Of a DNA stretch of 64,000 nt, positions 54,459 through 63,773 are shown in pieces (position 1 is the first letter of the stretch; each line of letters starts with the position of its first letter). Source of the DNA: Caballeronia sp. dw_276 (GTDB lineage Bacteria > Pseudomonadota > Gammaproteobacteria > Burkholderiales > Burkholderiaceae). The notes under the pieces are model-generated. The model was not told where the DNA came from. It saw nothing but the letters and a program-made list of their open reading frames with translations, and searched no databases. The position numbers were made by a program, and so were the translations under genes. The stretch spans positions 124,001 to 188,000 of the forward strand of contig NZ_JAAVUV010000006.1 of assembly GCF_018449635.1 (NCBI RefSeq), written 5' to 3'.

Positions 54459-55595
54459 ATGGCCTTGCCTGACTCCGAATATCCCGTTGCTCCGCCCGCG
54501 CCACTCAAAGGCAGAGGCGCGGTCAAGAACATTCAGGGCCGATATGAGAAGGACGAGCGCGAACGTGTCGACGACGGCTGGACGCACACAGATCAGGATG
54601 GCGAAGAAGAAGGAGTGCCAGCGCTGCGCACCCAGGTGTTCGAGGAACACGCCAAGAGCATTCTCACGCGCAACTCGTCACCCGATATTCCGTTCGGGGT
54701 ATCGCTGAATCCTTACCGGGGGTGTGAGCACGGTTGCATCTATTGCTTCGCCCGTCCCACGCACAGTTATCTAGGTTTGTCGCCCGGACTCGATTTCGAG
54801 AGCCGCATCTATGCGAAGGTCAACGCCGGAGAGTTGCTCGAGCGCGAACTGGACAAACCGTCGTACCAGCCGGAGCCCATCGCGCTCGGGGTCAACACGG
54901 ACGCGTACCAGCCTGTCGAGCGGAACCTGCGAATCACGAGGCGCGTAACGGAAATCCTCAGCGAGCGCGGACATCCGTTTGCCGCGATCACGAAGTCATC
55001 GCTGATCGAGCGGGATATCGACTTGCTGGCGCCAATGGCGCACAAAGGTCAGGTGATGGTCGCGGTGACTATCACCACGCTCGACGCCGAAATCGCCCGG
55101 ACGCTCGAACCGCGCGCCGCGACGCCGGCCAGGCGACTGCGCACCATTCGTACCTTAGTCGACGCAGGCATTCCAGTTGGTGTCAGCGTCGCTCCCATGA
55201 TCCCGTTTGTCACCGAACCCGACATGGAGCGCGTGCTCGAAGCATGCGCAGAAGCCGGTGCCACGAGCGCGAGCTATATTGTCTTGAGGCTGCCGTGGGA
55301 AGTCGCGCCGTTGTTCAAGGATTGGCTCGCGGCGCATTTTCCCGATCGGGCCGACCGTGTGATGGGACGTGTGCGCGATATGCGCGGCGGCAAGGATTAC
55401 GACTCGGATTTTTCAAAGCGGATGAAAGGCGAGGGTCTATGGGCTGACATGCTCAAGCAGCGCTTTCATCATGCGGCGCGACGGTTTGGGCTCAACCAGC
55501 GGCATCGCGGCATTCTGGATATGTCGGCGTTTCGGCGCGAGGGGAAGGCGCCGAAGCGGTCTGCAGTGGAAAGCCCGCAGATGAAGCTGTTTTGA
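54459..55595 (+). CDS. PA0069-family radical SAM protein (spore photoproduct lyase-like)
   Basis: Started at the ATG at 54459 the protein has 378 residues. An earlier codon would overlap the LexA box. The radical SAM motif is CEHGCIYC (Cys-x3-Cys-x2-Cys) in SLNPYRGCEHGCIYCFARP, followed by LGVNTDAYQPVE, AITKSSLIERDIDLLAPMAH, VTITTLDAEIARTLEPRAATPARRL and MIPFVTEPDMERVLEACAEAGA, the pattern of the PA0069/Rv2578c group related to SplB. A DNA-repair or DNA-damage function is inferred from the SOS box. The reaction is unknown. No operon partner follows. Confidence 0.88.
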   Translation: MALPDSEYPVAPPAPLKGRGAVKNIQGRYEKDERERVDDGWTHTDQDGEEEGVPALRTQVFEEHAKSILTRNSSPDIPFGVSLNPYRGCEHGCIYCFARPTHSYLGLSPGLDFESRIYAKVNAGELLERELDKPSYQPEPIALGVNTDAYQPVERNLRITRRVTEILSERGHPFAAITKSSLIERDIDLLAPMAHKGQVMVAVTITTLDAEIARTLEPRAATPARRLRTIRTLVDAGIPVGVSVAPMIPFVTEPDMERVLEACAEAGATSASYIVLRLPWEVAPLFKDWLAAHFPDRADRVMGRVRDMRGGKDYDSDFSKRMKGEGLWADMLKQRFHHAARRFGLNQRHRGILDMSAFRREGKAPKRSAVESPQMKLF

Positions 55596-55626
55596 AGGGC
55601 CTGGCGCAGAACCCCTCCCGGGTACA

Positions 55627-56121
55627 TTACTGCGACAACTCTTTGGCCGCCTGAACCTGACCTTCGAAGTAGGTCTGGAAGGTGAGTGCGAGACCTGCCA
55701 TCAACATGAACGCGCCAAACAGCAGGGAAAAAATCACGACGAAGATCACGGTCCAACCCGAGTCGCTGTGTTGTCCCGTTTGCGGATTGAACTGGGCGTC
55801 CCATTTTTCATCGGGCCGCAGCCCGTACACGATCGCCGATAAAAACGCCGCCAGCAGCGAAGCGGCGCCCGGCACGACGAGCATCCAACCGAGGACTGAC
55901 GCGCGTTCGGTCGCGGCGAGCAACATGTAACCTACGATGCCGAGCAGAAGCCCCACAATGTGCGCCCAGCCGAATTTGTCGCGCAAACCATACAGATAGA
56001 AGCGATGCGCGCCAATGCTGCCGAAGAAGAAGGCAAGCGCGGCAGTCAGCGTTTTCGACCGAAAACGCCCGTGCGGCGCCGGATTTGAAGGGTGCGTAAC
56101 GGTGGACGACGGGTTGTTCAT
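55627..56121 (-). CDS. TM2 domain-containing membrane protein
   Basis: The 164-residue protein has KTLTAALAFFFGSIGAHRFYLYGLRDKFGWAHI near residues 23-55, the TM2 domain signature (a short hydrophobic helix with GxHRFYLG-like core). Further transmembrane helices lie at about 56-72, 79-97 and 123-148. The family has an unknown function in bacterial membranes. The gene converges on the radical SAM gene with 31 bp between. Confidence 0.82.
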   Translation of the reverse strand: MNNPSSTVTHPSNPAPHGRFRSKTLTAALAFFFGSIGAHRFYLYGLRDKFGWAHIVGLLLGIVGYMLLAATERASVLGWMLVVPGAASLLAAFLSAIVYGLRPDEKWDAQFNPQTGQHSDSGWTVIFVVIFSLLFGAFMLMAGLALTFQTYFEGQVQAAKELSQ

Positions 56122-56503
56122 CGGGAAGCTGAATGAAAAGCGTTAATGACGGGTCGACGCGGACGTTGGCGTGAAACGGCATTCTACGCTTCGGCCGTTG
56201 GTCTAGGCGGGCAGTCGCCGTTTGTAGCGGGGCGCGAAGATATGGCAAATGCACATCCGACCGTTTAAGCGCGCGTGGATAAATTTTCGCTACTCGAAAT
56301 TCCATCCGGCTCAATGAGACAGACCCGGAAGTCTCGAAAAGCCCGGCACACGGTGCTTTACGATTGTTGGCCGCTGGCCGGACGCCGTGCAAAGTGGCCC
56401 TTCTCATCTTGATTAATCGATGCAAGTGTTTGTTAAGGCATCGCTTTGCCGCTATAATCGCGTGTTTTGGTAGTTCCGAACCCCGGTTTTCAAGGATTTC
56501 AGC
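56122..56503. other. 382-bp divergent intergenic region upstream of rpsP
   Basis: No gene seen. The rpsP promoter (56430-56458) is clear at its right end. The rest should hold the promoter of the TM2 gene, but I cannot define it. Confidence 0.5.
56430..56458 (+). promoter_or_regulatory. Sigma70 promoter of the rpsP operon
   Basis: TTGTTA (56430-56435) and TATAAT (56453-56458) are separated by exactly 17 bp. The -10 is perfect. Transcription should start near 56465, about 40 nt before rpsP. Confidence 0.88.
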
Positions 56504-56758
56504 ATGGTTATCATCCGCTTGGCTCGTGGCGGCTCCAAGAAGCGCCCGTTTTACAACATCGTCGCAACCGATTCGCGTAGCCGCCGTGATGGCCGCTTCA
56601 TCGAACGCGTGGGTTTCTACAACCCCGTTGCGACCAAAGGCGAAGCACTGCGCATCGCTCAAGACCGCCTGACGTACTGGCAAGACAACGGCGCGCAACT
56701 GTCGCCGACGGTTGCACGTCTGGTCAAGCAATCGCAACAAGCTCAGCCGGCTGCTTAA
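56504..56758 (+). CDS. rpsP: 30S ribosomal protein S16
   Basis: The 84-residue protein begins [41 protein letters not shown], the S16 N-terminus. It is first in rpsP-rimM-trmD-rplS, the conserved bacterial order, directly downstream of a strong promoter. Confidence 0.98.
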   Translation: MVIIRLARGGSKKRPFYNIVATDSRSRRDGRFIERVGFYNPVATKGEALRIAQDRLTYWQDNGAQLSPTVARLVKQSQQAQPAA

Positions 56759-56837
56759 GTGCGGTTGCTGCAGTCAATCGGTCGGGTACTAGTGATCCGG
56801 TCGATTTTCGCTGCCGATGTTCGCGGGAGATTGGCTC

Positions 56838-57545
56838 ATGTCGACGCGTGATTCTGCTTCAGACTCAGGTTTGAAAGCCGCACGTGGCGAAAAGCCTGAG
56901 CAGAACGATGCCACGTTTGGCGCATTTGTCCGCAAGCCGGCAACGCGCCGCGTGGCTATCGACGCTTTAGACGACTCGGGATCAATCGAGGCCGTTGAAG
57001 CTTTGCCCGACGACGCTATCGAAGTCGGCGCCATTGTTGATGCATACGGCCTGAAGGGCTGGGTCAAGATTGCGCCGCACGCGCATGCGGGTCATGGCGG
57101 CGACGCAATGCTCGCGGCAAAGCGCTGGTGGCTGGTCAAGGGAAACGAGCGCAAGTCGGTTCGTTGCCTGCAGTCGAAGGTGCATAGCGACACGGTAGTC
57201 GCGCATTTTGCCGGCTGCGACGACCGCGATACTGCCTATGCATTGCGCGGTCACAGCATTCACGTGTTGCGCAGCGACTTTCCGAAGCTCACTGGCGAAG
57301 ATGAATTCTACTGGGTCGATCTGATCGGCCTGGATGTCGTGAATGAAGCGAACGTGGCCTTGGGCCAGATTGCGGGCATGATCGACAACGGCGCGCATTC
57401 CATCATGCGCGTGGAATTTCCGACTACCGGCAAGGACGGCTCGCCCACAATCGGCGAGCGGCTCATTCCGTTTGTCGGCGTGTACGTCAAGTCGGTCGAT
57501 CAGGCGGCGCGCAAGATTGTCGTCGACTGGGATGTCGACTATTGA
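56838..57545 (+). CDS. rimM: Ribosome maturation factor RimM
   Basis: The 235-residue protein (GGGAGA about 7 nt before the start) is longer than typical RimM (about 180) through a 55-residue polar N-terminal extension. The family core begins [16 protein letters not shown], with [18 protein letters not shown] and the PRC-barrel ending [30 protein letters not shown]. It matures the 30S head around S19. It lies between rpsP and trmD. Confidence 0.95.
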   Translation: MSTRDSASDSGLKAARGEKPEQNDATFGAFVRKPATRRVAIDALDDSGSIEAVEALPDDAIEVGAIVDAYGLKGWVKIAPHAHAGHGGDAMLAAKRWWLVKGNERKSVRCLQSKVHSDTVVAHFAGCDDRDTAYALRGHSIHVLRSDFPKLTGEDEFYWVDLIGLDVVNEANVALGQIAGMIDNGAHSIMRVEFPTTGKDGSPTIGERLIPFVGVYVKSVDQAARKIVVDWDVDY

Positions 57546-57578
57546 TTCATCGGCATCATCGATCACAAGGAGAGGGCG

Positions 57579-58349
57579 ATGCAGTTTGACGTCGTGACGC
57601 TCTTTCCCGAGATGTTTCGCGCGCTGACCGACTGGGGCATTACCAGCCGGGCAGTGAAGCAGGAACGGTTTGGTTTGCGCACGTGGAATCCTCGCGATTT
57701 CACCACGGACAATTACCGGACCATCGACGATCGTCCTTATGGCGGCGGCCCAGGCATGGTCATGCTGGCGCGCCCTCTGGAAGACGCGATCTCGGCTGCG
57801 AAAGCGGCGCAGGCAGAGCAAGGCATCAGCGGTACGCGTGTGGTGATGATGTCGCCGCAAGGCAAGACGCTGGACCATGAGCGAGTCATGCAAATCGTTC
57901 AGGAGCCTGGGCTGATTGTGTTGTGCGGCCGGTATGAAGCGATCGACCAGCGTTTGATCGATCGTGTGGTGGACGAAGAAATCAGTCTTGGTGACTTCGT
58001 TTTGTCCGGCGGTGAATTGCCGGCCATGGCACTCATGGACGCGGTCGTGCGCCAGTTGCCCGGCGTGCTGAACGACTCGCAGTCGGCGGTCCAGGATAGT
58101 TTTGTGGATGTGCTGCTCGATTGCCCGCACTACACGCGCCCGGAAGAATACGGCGGTGTGCGGGTTCCCGATGTGCTGCTTGGCGGCCATCACAAGGAAA
58201 TCGAAGCGTGGCGGCGGCGTGAATCGCTTAAGAATACGCAGGAAAAGCGGCCCGATCTCATCGATCGTGCTCGCAGGAATAAAATGTTGAGCCGTGCCGA
58301 CGAGGTATGGCTTGCGAGTCTCGCCAAGGAAGGGTTGAAGGCGCAGTAG
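57579..58349 (+). CDS. trmD: tRNA (guanine37-N1)-methyltransferase
   Basis: The 256-residue SPOUT-fold enzyme has [55 protein letters not shown], the knot loop [15 protein letters not shown] and [34 protein letters not shown]. It methylates G37 of tRNAs to prevent frameshifting. It is 33 bp after rimM, in the conserved order. Confidence 0.98.
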   Translation: MQFDVVTLFPEMFRALTDWGITSRAVKQERFGLRTWNPRDFTTDNYRTIDDRPYGGGPGMVMLARPLEDAISAAKAAQAEQGISGTRVVMMSPQGKTLDHERVMQIVQEPGLIVLCGRYEAIDQRLIDRVVDEEISLGDFVLSGGELPAMALMDAVVRQLPGVLNDSQSAVQDSFVDVLLDCPHYTRPEEYGGVRVPDVLLGGHHKEIEAWRRRESLKNTQEKRPDLIDRARRNKMLSRADEVWLASLAKEGLKAQ

Positions 58350-58487
58350 GCTTATCGGCTATGTTTCGAGGCGGGACAAAAGGGCGGCGCCACGCTTGAA
58401 TCAAGCCGGCGCCAGATGTGAACCCATCCTCTACCGGGGCCACCAACATGGCAAACAACTCCGGCAAGATGGCTCCAGGAGTCAGTA

Positions 58488-58874
58488 ATGAATCTGATTG
58501 AGCAACTCGAAAAAGAAGAAATCGCGCGCGCACTCGGCGAGAAGTCGATCCCCGAATTCGCCCCCGGCGATACGGTGATCGTCAGCGTCAACGTGGTTGA
58601 AGGTACGCGCAAGCGTGTCCAGGCTTACGAAGGCGTTGTGATCTCGAAGCGCAACCGTGGTTTGAACTCGAATTTCATCGTCCGCAAGATTTCGTCGGGC
58701 GAAGGCGTCGAGCGTACGTTCCAGACCTACTCGCCGCTGCTCGCGAGCATTGTCGTGAAGCGTCGTGGTGACGTGCGTCGTGCAAAGCTGTACTACCTGC
58801 GCGAACGTTCGGGCAAGTCGGCGCGGATCAAGGAAAAGCTCGTGTCGAAAGACCGTGCTGCTGCAAAGGCGTAA
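58488..58874 (+). CDS. rplS: 50S ribosomal protein L19
   Basis: The 128-residue protein has [62 protein letters not shown], the L19 signature, and a basic C-terminus. It is the last gene of the operon, with a terminator 26 bp downstream. Confidence 0.98.
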   Translation: MNLIEQLEKEEIARALGEKSIPEFAPGDTVIVSVNVVEGTRKRVQAYEGVVISKRNRGLNSNFIVRKISSGEGVERTFQTYSPLLASIVVKRRGDVRRAKLYYLRERSGKSARIKEKLVSKDRAAAKA

Positions 58875-58898
58875 TTTTTGCGCTGAACGCTGCACCGG

Positions 58899-58926
58899 AA
58901 AAAGCACCCTCGCGGGTGCTTTTTTC
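58899..58926 (+). terminator. Rho-independent terminator of the rpsP-rplS operon
   Basis: A 9-bp stem (AAAGCACCC, TCGC loop, GGGTGCTTT) followed by T residues lies 26 bp after rplS. The same stem arms occur in the ihfB terminator at 38431. Confidence 0.93.
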
Positions 58927-59002
58927 TTTGGTGTGGTCAAATCATGTTTTGCGCCTTCGTTTGCGGCGCCTGAATCAAACTACCCAAGAAGCCAAGTTAC
59001 AC

Positions 59003-59704
59003 GTGTCTGCCCCCAAGCCGTCGACTCCCCGCATTCTCGAGCCCGAAATCCTGCCGATCGAATCGACCAGCGCAGACTTGCCGCGCGTGCGTGACGAAGT
59101 TCTGACGCCCGACGGCATGCGTGCAAGGTTCGCGCAGACGCTCGACTGGACGCCGGACGCGCGCGACGACAAGATCAAGGCGCTTGGGGGCGATCCGCGG
59201 GTGGCATCGGTGTTGATTGCGCTGGTTGTACGTGAAGCGGGCTTGAGCGTGTTGCTCACGCAGCGTGCCGATCACTTGTCGAACCATGCCGGGCAGATCA
59301 GCTTTCCGGGCGGCCGCCAGGAACCCGAAGATGCCGATGCCGCTGCCACCGCGCTTCGTGAAGCGCAAGAGGAAGTGGGGCTCGAGGCCGAACATGTAGA
59401 AGTGCTGGGCGAATTGCCCGACTACCTGACAGGTACTGGATTTCGCGTGACACCGGTGGTCGCGCTCGTGCATCCACCGATCGAGCTTCACGCCGATACC
59501 CTCGAAGTCGCTGATATCTTCGAAGTCCCGCTCGCGTTCCTCATGAACCCGGCCAATCATCAAGTGCGTGTGTTTCGCTGGGAAGGCGGCGAACGTCGTT
59601 TTTTTGCGATGCCTTTTACACCTGCGGAGAATGCGGCTCCCTATTTCATCTGGGGTGCAACGGCGGGTATGTTACGTAATTTCTATCGCTTCCTCGCCGC
59701 GTGA
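59003..59704 (+). CDS. CoA pyrophosphatase (NUDIX hydrolase, NudL-like)
   Basis: The GTG at 59003 gives 233 residues. An in-frame codon at 58916 would begin inside the operon terminator, so I reject it. The NUDIX region reads GGRQEPEDADAAATALREAQEEVGL, with UPF0035 features LTQRADHLSNHAGQISFPGG before it and PYFIWGATAGMLRNF after. The family cleaves coenzyme A and acyl-CoA to phosphopantetheine and 3',5'-ADP. It stands between the ribosomal operon and the CobD-like gene. Confidence 0.9.
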   Translation: MSAPKPSTPRILEPEILPIESTSADLPRVRDEVLTPDGMRARFAQTLDWTPDARDDKIKALGGDPRVASVLIALVVREAGLSVLLTQRADHLSNHAGQISFPGGRQEPEDADAAATALREAQEEVGLEAEHVEVLGELPDYLTGTGFRVTPVVALVHPPIELHADTLEVADIFEVPLAFLMNPANHQVRVFRWEGGERRFFAMPFTPAENAAPYFIWGATAGMLRNFYRFLAA

Positions 59705-59818
59705 CGCGTAATGTGTCGGCACTCGAATGGCGCTTCGTCCGATGTGTCCCTCTGGCAGCATCGGCGCTGTGCTATCTTTACAAGAAATTCGTAAAACTCG
59801 AATGTCTCGGCGCATCGC

Positions 59819-60757
59819 ATGACTTTTTTCTCTGTATTACTGGCTCTTATCATTGAGCAGTTGCGCGCGCTCTCGCCGCAGAATCCTATATCGGCGTTGC
59901 TTCAGTACCATGCGGAATCCGCAGCTCACGGTTTCGACGCCGGAAAGCAGCGGCATGGCGTACTTGCGTGGCTGATCGTCGTATTGCCATGGACGTTGGC
60001 CGTCGGCCTGGTCTATTACGTCCTGTATCACATCAACTTTGCGCTGGCGTTTCTATGGAACGTCGTGATCGTGTACTTCACGCTCGGGTTCCGGCAGTTC
60101 AGCCACTATTTCACTGACATCCACCTCGCGCTGAACAACGACGACGTTCCGCGTGCCCGCGAGATTCTCAACGAATGGACCGGTATCGATACGCTCGATA
60201 TGCCTGTGAGCGAGATTGTCCGGCATACGCTGGTTCACGCAGTGGTGGCGTCGCATCGTCACGTGTTCGGCGTGTTCTTCTGGTTTTTGATTCCTATCGG
60301 GCCGGCGGGTGCGGTGTTCTATCGGATCGCTGAATATTTGGCACGTTCGTGGGTTCAGCCGACCGACGAACGCACGCCTGCGTTTTCCACGTTTGCTCAG
60401 CGGGCGTTCTTTTTCATCGATTGGGTGCCAGCGCGGTTGACGGCGTTGGGCTTCGCCATTGTGGGGAATTTTGAGGACGCCATTTATGCTTGGCGCAATC
60501 ATGCGAAGCAGTGGCCCGATGCCAATGAAGGTGTTTTGCTTGCGGCGGGGAGTGGGGCGTTGGGGGCACGTCTGGCGGGGCCTTTGGCCGAACCACTCAG
60601 CGTGGAGGCGTTGGCGGTTGGCGATGCAAGCCCGTTGCCAGTCGGCGATGATTGCACGCCACGGACACTTCAGTCTGCAGTTGGGCTTGTTTGGCGCGCT
60701 GTGATCTTGTGGATGCTTTTGTTGCTCATGTTGAGCATTGCGGTTTGGTTGGCCTGA
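59819..60757 (+). CDS. CobD/CbiB-family (AmpE-like) inner-membrane protein
   Basis: The 312-residue protein begins MTFFSVLLALIIEQLRAL, typical of the short CbiB/AmpE-like members in betaproteobacteria. It has about four or five transmembrane segments (near 1-18, 50-70, 75-90, 150-175 and 290-311) and ILNEWTGIDTLDMPVSEIVRHTLVHAVVASHRHVFGVFFWFLIPIGPAGAVFYR, the CobD-type middle part. Cobinamide synthesis is doubtful because no cobalamin genes are near. Treat the name as structural. Confidence 0.82.
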   Translation: MTFFSVLLALIIEQLRALSPQNPISALLQYHAESAAHGFDAGKQRHGVLAWLIVVLPWTLAVGLVYYVLYHINFALAFLWNVVIVYFTLGFRQFSHYFTDIHLALNNDDVPRAREILNEWTGIDTLDMPVSEIVRHTLVHAVVASHRHVFGVFFWFLIPIGPAGAVFYRIAEYLARSWVQPTDERTPAFSTFAQRAFFFIDWVPARLTALGFAIVGNFEDAIYAWRNHAKQWPDANEGVLLAAGSGALGARLAGPLAEPLSVEALAVGDASPLPVGDDCTPRTLQSAVGLVWRAVILWMLLLLMLSIAVWLA

Positions 60758-60810
60758 GGGTTTTCGCTCGCGCTGTTCCGCGGTGAATTTGCTTTGGCTT
60801 TGGTCTGTTA

Positions 60811-60997
60811 GCGTTGCCCCTGTGCGGGGCGGCACTTCATTTCTTTTTCCAAACGGCGAAAAAGAAACGAAGCAAAGAAAACGCCTCCACACCACCACCA
60901 CTAAATTGCCGTCTTCGCACAGCCACGTTGGTGGCACGCATCTACTATGCCCCCCGGCAGTCCGCAGCCGTTGAAAAGAACCTTCTCTTCTTTTAAC
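60811..60997. repeat. Probable Burkholderiales dispersed intergenic repeat with three hairpins
   Basis: This 303-bp gap holds GCCCC-tgtgc-GGGGC (60816-60830), a 10-bp stem TTTCTTTTTC/GAAAAAGAAA (60840-60849, 60858-60867), and a third hairpin GTTGAAAAGAA/TTCTTTTAAC (60970-60997). From memory the start (GTTGCCCCTGTGCGGGGCGGC followed by a CTTT-rich hairpin) resembles a repeat present many times in Burkholderia-group genomes. The rest of the gap holds no gene. Confidence 0.55.
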
Positions 60998-61060
60998 GTT
61001 ACTTTACACGCTTCGCTTATCAGGTAGTACCGCCTGCATGGTCTCGCCGGGTGCGTTGTT

Positions 61061-61387
61061 TTATTCGTCGTTCAGCGGGTCTCTCGCCGTTCCGCATTGC
61101 CAGCACACCGTAAATTGAGCTTCCAAAGTTTCACCGCATTGATGGCATCGCCATGCCTTTGCGTTCGATGCCGGACCGTTTCTCGCACGATCCAATATGT
61201 CCGTGGCTAAAGCCTCGTCGCGGTCGTCGGCTATCCAGATTTCCGGCGCGCATTGATCCGCCGGTATCTCGCCCATCGCGCCACTCAAATAACGGTTGTG
61301 CATCTCGCACGCAATCCCCGCCGTCGACAGCACATTTATCCAGTGATGCGCCGTGATCAGGTTCGGAGCCCGCGTCAGTTTCTTCAT
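61061..61387 (-). CDS. DUF2007 / zinc-ribbon domain protein
   Basis: In this 108-residue protein, residues 1-65 match the DUF2007 fold (LTRAPNLITAHHWINVLSTAGIACEMHNRYLSGAMGEIPADQCAPEIWIAD). Residues 79-102 are a zinc ribbon WRCHQCGETLEAQFTVCWQCGTARDP (two Cys-x2-Cys pairs). The family is called a putative signal-transducing protein, with unknown role. It is on the same strand as rsgA, 9 bp downstream of it, so it belongs to the ste24-rsgA transcript. Confidence 0.82.
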   Translation of the reverse strand: MKKLTRAPNLITAHHWINVLSTAGIACEMHNRYLSGAMGEIPADQCAPEIWIADDRDEALATDILDRARNGPASNAKAWRCHQCGETLEAQFTVCWQCGTARDPLNDE

Positions 61388-61396
61388 GCCATGTGT

Positions 61397-62323
61397 CTAT
61401 CGGACAATTTGGCTGGCCTCATGCACAAGTTGCGCATACAACTGGTGGCGCGCCGGGCGGATCTTGCCTTCGGCCATGGCCTCCAGGATCGCGCAGCCCG
61501 GTTCCTGCAGATGCCGGCAGTTGTAGAAGCGGCATTTGCCAAGAAACGGCCGGAAGTCCGCGAACGCGCGTTCAAGTTGCCCCTCGGACAGGTGATGCAA
61601 TCCGAATTCCTGGAACCCGGGCGAGTCGATCAACGATCCTCCGCCTGGCAGCGGATACAAGCGCGTGAACGTGGTCGTGTGCCGGCCGCTGTTCAACGCC
61701 TTCGAAATTTCCCGCGTCGCCACTTCGGCGTTCGGAATCAGGATATTTACCAGCGTCGACTTGCCCATGCCCGACTGTCCAAGCAGCAGCGTCGAACGGT
61801 TGGCAAGGCGGGCATCGAGTTCATCGTGGACGTGCTGGGGCGCCGCTTTCGCCGATAACTCCACGACCGTGTACCCAAGCTCCCGATACAGCGCCAGCCG
61901 CTTGCGCGCGACCGCGAGCGGCCCTTCCATGTCGATCTTGTTCAACACGATCAGCGGTTCCAGACCATGCGCCTCGGCTGCGATCAGCGCGCGTCCGAGC
62001 AAGTCCTCACTGAAATGCGGCTCGGTACCCAGCACGATCATCAGTTGATCGAGGTTGGCGGCGAAGAGCTTCGATTTGAACTGGTCGGATCGATAAAGCA
62101 GATTTCGCCGCTCGCCAATCTCGACAATCACGCCCTGATCCGCCGATGACTGCTCGTATTGCACGATGTCGCCCACCGCTATCTCGCTGCGTTTGCCGCG
62201 CGGGAAGCATTGCAGCATGGCGCTGCCGTCGGCCGGAGCGACGAGATAATGCCGCCCGTGAGCGGCAATGACCTTTCCTTCTATGCGCGCGTTCGCCGTT
62301 TTCTTTGCGTCGCGCGGCCTCAT
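61397..62323 (-). CDS. rsgA: Small ribosomal subunit biogenesis GTPase RsgA
   Basis: Starting at 62323 the protein has 308 residues. The longer frame adds residues that match nothing. It has an N-terminal OB fold ([18 protein letters not shown]), then a circularly permuted GTPase with G4 NKID before G1 GQSGMGKST and G3 DSPG, and a C-terminal zinc site ([14 protein letters not shown]). It removes immature-subunit factors during 30S assembly. Its start overlaps the stop of the M48 gene by 4 bp (ATGA). Confidence 0.97.
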   Translation of the reverse strand: MRPRDAKKTANARIEGKVIAAHGRHYLVAPADGSAMLQCFPRGKRSEIAVGDIVQYEQSSADQGVIVEIGERRNLLYRSDQFKSKLFAANLDQLMIVLGTEPHFSEDLLGRALIAAEAHGLEPLIVLNKIDMEGPLAVARKRLALYRELGYTVVELSAKAAPQHVHDELDARLANRSTLLLGQSGMGKSTLVNILIPNAEVATREISKALNSGRHTTTFTRLYPLPGGGSLIDSPGFQEFGLHHLSEGQLERAFADFRPFLGKCRFYNCRHLQEPGCAILEAMAEGKIRPARHQLYAQLVHEASQIVR

Positions 62324-63588
62324 GCGGCGAATTGCATCAGGCGCTCGATGCGCTGCGATGCAGGCGGATGCGACGCGTAGAACGCGGTGTAGATGGGATC
62401 GGGCGTGAGCGTGGACGCGTTGTCTTCGTAGAGCTTGACGAGCGCGTTGACGAGGTCGCGCGGATCGGTCTGGCTCGCCGCGAAGGCGTCGGCTTCGAAT
62501 TCGTGTTTGCGCGAACTCAAGCTGCCAAGCGGCGTCACGAAGAACATGAAGACCGGCAACGCCAGCATGAACAGCACGAGGGCCAGGCCATTGTTGTTGC
62601 CAATCAGCGACGGCCGCACGCCGAGTCCTTCGTAGAACCACACGCATTGCGCAAGCCAGCCAAGTAACGCGAGCATTACGAGGCTAAGCACGAACGTGAC
62701 AACCAGGCGTTTGATCACATGGCGACGTTTGAAGTGGCCGAGTTCGTGCGCGAGCACTGCCTCGATTTCGCTGCCGGAGAGCCGGGCGAGAAGGGTATCG
62801 AAGAAAACGATTCGTTTTGCCGCGCCGAAACCCGTGAAATACGCATTGCCGTGCGCAGAACGGCGGCTGCCGTCCATCACGAACAGGCCTTTCGCGGCAA
62901 AGCCCGTGCGTGACATCAGGTTTTCAATGCGCGCGCGCAAGGCTTCGTCTTTCAACGGCTCGAACTTGTTGAAAAGCGGCGCGATGAACGTTGGGTACAG
63001 AATCAGCACGAGCATCTGGAACGCGACCAGCAGCACCCACGCCCACAGCCACCACAGCGCGCCAGCCTGGTTCATCAGCCGCAAGGTCACGAACAGCACC
63101 GGCAAGCCAATAGCCGCGCCCAGAACCACGCCCTTGATCAGGTCGAGGAAAAAGAGCTTTTTCGTCATCCGGTTGAAGCCGAACTTCTCCTCGATCACGA
63201 AGTGCCGGATGTAATCGAACGGCAGGTCGACCACGCTCGTGATCGCCACCACGATAGCCACGAGCGCCATCTGTCCCACGTAACCGCGGCCAAGCCAGTC
63301 GGTCACCGCGAGATCGATCTGCTGGATGCCGCCAAGCAGCGTCAACGCGATCAGCAGCGCGGCGCTGACAACGACTTCAACCATGGTCAGGCGCGTGCGC
63401 TCGACGGTGTAATCAGCGGCGCGCTGATGGGCGGCGAGCGGGATGGTCTGCAGGAACTGCGGCGGCACGTTTTTGCGGTGCGCCGCGACGTGCCGGATCT
63501 GGCGCGAAGCGAGCCACAACTTTGTGCCGACCATGCCGACCAGCGCTACGACAAACACGACCGAGAACGCGAGATTGAAATTGGACAT
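62320..63588 (-). CDS. Ste24-type M48 family membrane metalloprotease
   Basis: The protein has 422 residues from the ATG at 63588. The zinc motif is HELGH (in [17 protein letters not shown]), with the downstream third ligand in [14 protein letters not shown]. There are about seven transmembrane segments, and [33 protein letters not shown] is the Ste24/CAAX prenyl protease-1 pattern. In bacteria these act in membrane protein quality control, since no prenylated targets exist. It is upstream of and coupled to rsgA. Confidence 0.93.
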   Translation of the reverse strand: MSNFNLAFSVVFVVALVGMVGTKLWLASRQIRHVAAHRKNVPPQFLQTIPLAAHQRAADYTVERTRLTMVEVVVSAALLIALTLLGGIQQIDLAVTDWLGRGYVGQMALVAIVVAITSVVDLPFDYIRHFVIEEKFGFNRMTKKLFFLDLIKGVVLGAAIGLPVLFVTLRLMNQAGALWWLWAWVLLVAFQMLVLILYPTFIAPLFNKFEPLKDEALRARIENLMSRTGFAAKGLFVMDGSRRSAHGNAYFTGFGAAKRIVFFDTLLARLSGSEIEAVLAHELGHFKRRHVIKRLVVTFVLSLVMLALLGWLAQCVWFYEGLGVRPSLIGNNNGLALVLFMLALPVFMFFVTPLGSLSSRKHEFEADAFAASQTDPRDLVNALVKLYEDNASTLTPDPIYTAFYASHPPASQRIERLMQFAA

Positions 63589-63773
63589 CAGCAAGGATCC
63601 GATTGATAACGCGCAATGGAAATCGCGCGATTGAATTATGCGAGAATTATAGGTTCTTGGCCGTCACCGCGCGCATGGCTTATCGAGCGTTAGCCGAACG
63701 GCCGGGTCCTGCGACTTCCTGCAAACCTTAAAGCGCCGCTCAAGGCGTCAAACCCATCCAGGTTGCCCTCCCT

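Noticed and set aside
58916-59002. Longer N-terminus for the CoA pyrophosphatase
   Set aside because: Its start codon lies inside the rplS terminator.
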